DNA of 64,000 bases from Neorhizobium petrolearium (GTDB taxonomy: Bacteria; Pseudomonadota; Alphaproteobacteria; Rhizobiales; Rhizobiaceae). Shown here one piece after another: positions 61,431-64,000 of this stretch. A program made the position numbers and the translations under genes. The stretch lies in NCBI RefSeq assembly GCF_017873175.1, contig NZ_JAGGJW010000013.1, positions 165,523 to 229,522 of the forward strand, written 5' to 3'. Numbering within the stretch: position 1 is the stretch's first letter; each line of letters opens with the position of its first letter. The notes under the pieces were generated by a model. That model was not told the DNA's origin. It saw only the letters and a list, made by a program, of their open reading frames with translations, and ran no database searches.

Positions 61431-62612
61431 ATGTTCATTCCCTTCTTCCTGCATTTAAAGGAGGCGAAGGTCCCGGTGACGCTCCGGGAATTCCTGGCGC
61501 TTCTCGAAGGCATTGAAGAGGGGGTGGCCGATTTCGACGTCGAGGCTTTCTACTTCCTCGCCCGCACGGCGTTGGTGAAGGATGAACGCCACATCGATAA
61601 ATTCGACCAGGTCTTTTCCTCCTATTTTCGCGGCCTGGAGATGGTCTCCGGCAAGCCGGGCCTCGATACCCAGAACATTCCCGAGGAATGGCTGCACAAG
61701 CTCATCGAAAAACACCTGACCGAGGAAGAGAAGAAACTCATCCAGTCGCTCGGCGGTTTCGAAAAGCTGATGGAGACGCTGCGACAGCGGCTCGAAGAGC
61801 AGAAAGGGCGCCATCAGGGCGGGTCGAAATGGATCGGCACCGGCGGCACCTCGCCCTTCGGCGCCTATGGCTATAACCCGGAAGGCGTGCGCATCGGGCA
61901 GGACGAATCCCGCCATCGCCGTGCCGTGAAGGTCTGGGACAGGCGCGAGTTCAGGGATTTCGACGACAAGGTCGAACTCGGCACGCGCAATATCAAGCTG
62001 GCACTGAAACGGCTTCGGCGCTGGGTGCGGGAGGGCGCGGCCGAAGAATTCGACCTGCCCGGCACGATCCGCTCCACCGCCGAGCACGGTTATCTCGACG
62101 TGCAGACAAGGCCGGAGCGGCATAATGCCGTGAAGCTTTTGGTGTTCTTCGATGTGGGCGGGTCGATGGATGACCATATCCGCATCGTTGAGGAACTGTT
62201 TTCCGCCGCACGGGCAGAGTTCAAGCATATGGAGCATTTCTACTTCCACAATTGCCTCTACGAAGGCGTTTGGAAGGAGAACCGCCGCCGGTCGGACCGC
62301 CTGGCGACGATTGATCTGATCCGCAGCTATGGTTCGGATTACAAGGTGATCTTTGTCGGTGACGCTTCGATGAGCCCCTATGAGATCACCCATGCGGGCG
62401 GTTCGGTCGAGCACTGGAACCAGGAGCCCGGCGAGGCCTGGATTAGGCGCATCACCGGTCATTACCACCGCTGCGTCTGGCTCAATCCGGTGCCCGAAAA
62501 TCAGTGGCGCTACACGACCTCGATCGGGTTGATGCGGCAGCTCATGACCGAACGTATGTTTCCGTTGACGCTCGGCGGGCTTGAACAGGCGACGCGCACC
62601 CTCGCCCGCTGA
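61431..62612 (+). CDS. VWA-domain protein, CoxE-like (MoxR partner)
   Basis: This 393-residue cytoplasmic protein has no signal or membrane span. The N-terminal half is helical (FIPFFLHLKEAKVPVTLREFLALLEG). The C-terminal half holds a von Willebrand A-like domain with VFFDVGGSMDDHIRIVEELF, a degenerate MIDAS (DVGGS in place of DxSxS), and FVGDASMSPYEI. CoxE-type VWA proteins work with MoxR ATPases. The MoxR gene at 59446 is on the same strand with only metA in between. It starts 6 bp after metA, so it should be translated from the metA message. Confidence 0.88.
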   Translation: MFIPFFLHLKEAKVPVTLREFLALLEGIEEGVADFDVEAFYFLARTALVKDERHIDKFDQVFSSYFRGLEMVSGKPGLDTQNIPEEWLHKLIEKHLTEEEKKLIQSLGGFEKLMETLRQRLEEQKGRHQGGSKWIGTGGTSPFGAYGYNPEGVRIGQDESRHRRAVKVWDRREFRDFDDKVELGTRNIKLALKRLRRWVREGAAEEFDLPGTIRSTAEHGYLDVQTRPERHNAVKLLVFFDVGGSMDDHIRIVEELFSAARAEFKHMEHFYFHNCLYEGVWKENRRRSDRLATIDLIRSYGSDYKVIFVGDASMSPYEITHAGGSVEHWNQEPGEAWIRRITGHYHRCVWLNPVPENQWRYTTSIGLMRQLMTERMFPLTLGGLEQATRTLAR

Positions 62613-62636
62613 CGGATTTTGCTTCCCGTGACATTG

Positions 62637-62672
62637 CAGCTTGCCGCCAAATCGCGCAGGTTGCCGCCAAAT
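62637..62672 (+). repeat. Tandem 16-bp direct repeat ahead of galactose mutarotase
   Basis: CAGSTTGCCGCCAAAT occurs at 62637-62652 and 62657-62672 with one mismatch and a 20-bp period. It lies between the VWA stop (62612) and the mutarotase start (62693). It may be a regulator binding site (two sites on about the same helix face) or a chance duplication. Confidence 0.5.
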
Positions 62673-62692
62673 GTCCGGTGGAGGAAAAGGTC

Positions 62693-63715
62693 ATGACGGA
62701 TCAGAATTTCGAAGTCTTCGGCACGACGGAAAATGGCGAGCCCGTTTATCGCGTGAGAATTGCCGGCGGCGGATTGACCGCGAGTATCATTACATGGGGC
62801 GCCGTGATCCAGGATCTCAGGCTGGAGGGCCATCGGCCGCCGCTCGTGCTGGGGTTCGAGGCTTTCGATCCATATCCAATCCATTCGCCATATTTCGGCG
62901 CAACGCCCGGCCGCTGTGCAAACCGCATCTCCGCCGGCCGTTTCACGCTCGATGGGAAACAATACCAGCTTGAAATGAATCAACCGGGGATCGGCCACCT
63001 TCACGGGGGTACGGATGGTCTCGGTCGCAGCAACTGGTCGATCGTCGATCATGCGGCTGACAAGGTCGTACTTCAGATCACCGATCCCGATGGTCGCGCG
63101 GGCTATCCCGGCAATTGCACGGTGACTGCCACCTATCAGCTCAAGGACCACGGCGTGCTGTCGGTGGTCTACGAATCCACGACCGACCAGCCGACACTCG
63201 CCAACATCTGCCAGCACTCCTATTTCAATCTTGACGGCCGTGAAGACGCCCTTGGTCACGACATTATGATCGCCGCCGATCAGTTGGTCGAAGTGGATGA
63301 GAAGCAGTTGCCGACCGGCAGACTGATATCGGTCGCCGATACATCCTTCGACCTACGGGAGATGGGACCGATGAAGCGGTTCGACGACGGCAGACAGGTC
63401 CTGTTCGATCACAACTACTGTCTGTCGCCGGCGCGGACGCGGAAGCGTTCCGTGGCGCTGGCGCGCAGCGTTTATTCCGGCGTTTCGATGGAAGTGCGTA
63501 CCACCGAGCCCGGTGTGCAATTTTATGCCGCCTTCAAACTTGAGGAAATCCCGGTGCCGGGCCTCGAAGGTCGCCGCTACGGTCCCTTTGCCGGGTTTTG
63601 CCTGGAAACCCAGGTATGGCCGGACGCGATCAATCATCCGGATTTCCCCAACGTCGTGCTGCGGCCGGGCGAAGTGCTGCGGCAAGAGACAGACTATGTC
63701 TTTTCGAAGCAGTGA
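62693..63715 (+). CDS. galM: Aldose 1-epimerase (galactose mutarotase)
   Basis: ATG 62693 preceded by GGAGG gives 340 residues. Family landmarks are the early ASIITWGAVIQDLRLEGH strand, FGATPGRCANRIS, the substrate-binding HLHGGTDGLGRSNW, the catalytic His in CQHSYFNLDG, DHNYCL and the catalytic Glu near FCLETQVWPDAINH. It interconverts alpha and beta anomers of galactose or other aldoses. It stands alone here with no sugar operon nearby. Confidence 0.92.
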   Translation: MTDQNFEVFGTTENGEPVYRVRIAGGGLTASIITWGAVIQDLRLEGHRPPLVLGFEAFDPYPIHSPYFGATPGRCANRISAGRFTLDGKQYQLEMNQPGIGHLHGGTDGLGRSNWSIVDHAADKVVLQITDPDGRAGYPGNCTVTATYQLKDHGVLSVVYESTTDQPTLANICQHSYFNLDGREDALGHDIMIAADQLVEVDEKQLPTGRLISVADTSFDLREMGPMKRFDDGRQVLFDHNYCLSPARTRKRSVALARSVYSGVSMEVRTTEPGVQFYAAFKLEEIPVPGLEGRRYGPFAGFCLETQVWPDAINHPDFPNVVLRPGEVLRQETDYVFSKQ

Positions 63716-63870
63716 GCGGGACAAGCTTGCTTCACCCATGTTGCGGGCGGGGTGCGAAATAGATTCGATGATGGGAAGTCGAGCCGCCTCGACATGAGAC
63801 TTTGGCCGTCGACAGGAAGTCGGCGGCACAAGCCGGGTCTGCACTCTAGAATTCAAGCAGTGACGCTTCC

Positions 63871-63888
63871 GGCCCAAAAAGGCCTTTT
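63871..63888 (+). terminator. Weak hairpin after galactose mutarotase
   Basis: GGCC (63871-63874) pairs with GGCC (63881-63884), followed by TTTT. The stem is only 4 bp, but it is the only terminator-like element between galM and the insertion sequence. Confidence 0.3.
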
Positions 63889-63899
63889 CAAGGTATGAT

Positions 63900-64000
63900 T
63901 TGAGAGTGCCCAACCCGAGAGATAGGTGACGTTTCGTACCGGAGACATGGGTAACACTTTTCGCTTTTTGGCGGGAGGTGTTGATGCCGTGGAAAGCGAC
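63900..64000 (+). mobile_element. Left end of an insertion sequence, probably IS481 family
   Basis: The last 100 bases have the look of an insertion-sequence end. A terminal segment with GGTGACGTTTCGTACCGGA and ACATGGGTAACAC is followed by a GGGAGG ribosome site and an ATG reading MPWKA, the usual beginning of IS481-type DDE transposases of rhizobia. The exact left boundary, target duplication and the rest of the element are beyond what can be seen. The family call is from recalled sequence type. Confidence 0.55.
63984..64000 (+). CDS. Transposase, first residues only
   Basis: ATG at 63984, with GGGAGG 5 bp upstream, opens MPWKA and runs off the window after five and a half codons. The start resembles IS481-family transposases. 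It is too short for a firm assignment. Confidence 0.45.

Noticed and set aside
1..64000. tRNA, rRNA, CRISPR, toxin-antitoxin or phage defence genes
   Set aside because: I looked for the usual hallmarks and saw none. The region is mostly conserved chromosomal core genes.

Overview
This is a GC-rich chromosomal segment of an alphaproteobacterium of the family Rhizobiaceae (Rhizobium, Sinorhizobium/Ensifer, Agrobacterium or a near relative). The evidence is the convergent cyclic beta-1,2-glucan pair ndvB/ndvA, a LuxR-type expR between ndvA and pyc, divergent phaR and phaAB, fdxA-carD-rpoH2, a thi-box upstream of thiBPQ and an alphaproteobacterial SAM-II riboswitch upstream of metA. Species-level placement is not possible by reading alone. 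I see no rRNA, tRNA, CRISPR array or prophage. The only mobile DNA is the probable left end of an insertion sequence at the right edge.

Layout. 1-2337: tail of an alpha-2-macroglobulin gene and pbpC (periplasmic defence and peptidoglycan synthesis). 2338-11174: a dppABCDF peptide importer on the minus strand facing an AbgB-like M20 hydrolase and a class III aminotransferase, plausibly one uptake-and-catabolism neighbourhood. 11252-16235: cardiolipin synthase, an endonuclease/exonuclease/phosphatase-fold protein, a serine/threonine dehydratase, a 47-residue membrane protein and a second M20 hydrolase. 16674-28077: ndvB, a 40-bp perfect palindromic terminator, ndvA and expR. 28212-35530: pyruvate carboxylase, an MFS transporter, ispG and hisC. 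35657-40378: envelope lipoprotein, LysE exporter, ispA, mtgA, a glutathione transferase, rpmF and a small membrane protein. 40394-43255: PHB control and synthesis (phaR, phaA, phaB).

43256-44655 is the most unusual part: a two-gene small-envelope-protein operon, then about 700 bp of non-coding DNA. That stretch holds two of three copies of a fixed-spacing repeat and a dense cluster of GANTC (CcrM methylation) sites, in front of a SUV3-like helicase. 44656-50839: helicase, S4 RNA-binding protein, fdxA, carD and rpoH2. 50851-59351: M48 metallopeptidase, thiBPQ with TPP riboswitch, a stand-alone receiver protein, an ABC-F ATPase and thiN. 59446-63715: MoxR ATPase, metA with SAM-II riboswitch, VWA protein and galactose mutarotase.

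Regulatory reading. Three exact GGAAC-N16-CGTT elements (the general-stress sigma EcfG/RpoE2 promoter) lie directly upstream of rpoH2, of the DUF3309/glycine-zipper operon and of the single-domain response regulator, so the right half of the window holds a small general-stress regulon. The thiamine and methionine genes carry metabolite riboswitches. MetA has Glu at the residue that sets acyl-CoA choice, which points to an acetyl-CoA enzyme. The best candidates for something undescribed are the GANTC-dense repeat region at 43359-44542 and the general-stress promoter on the receiver-only protein.
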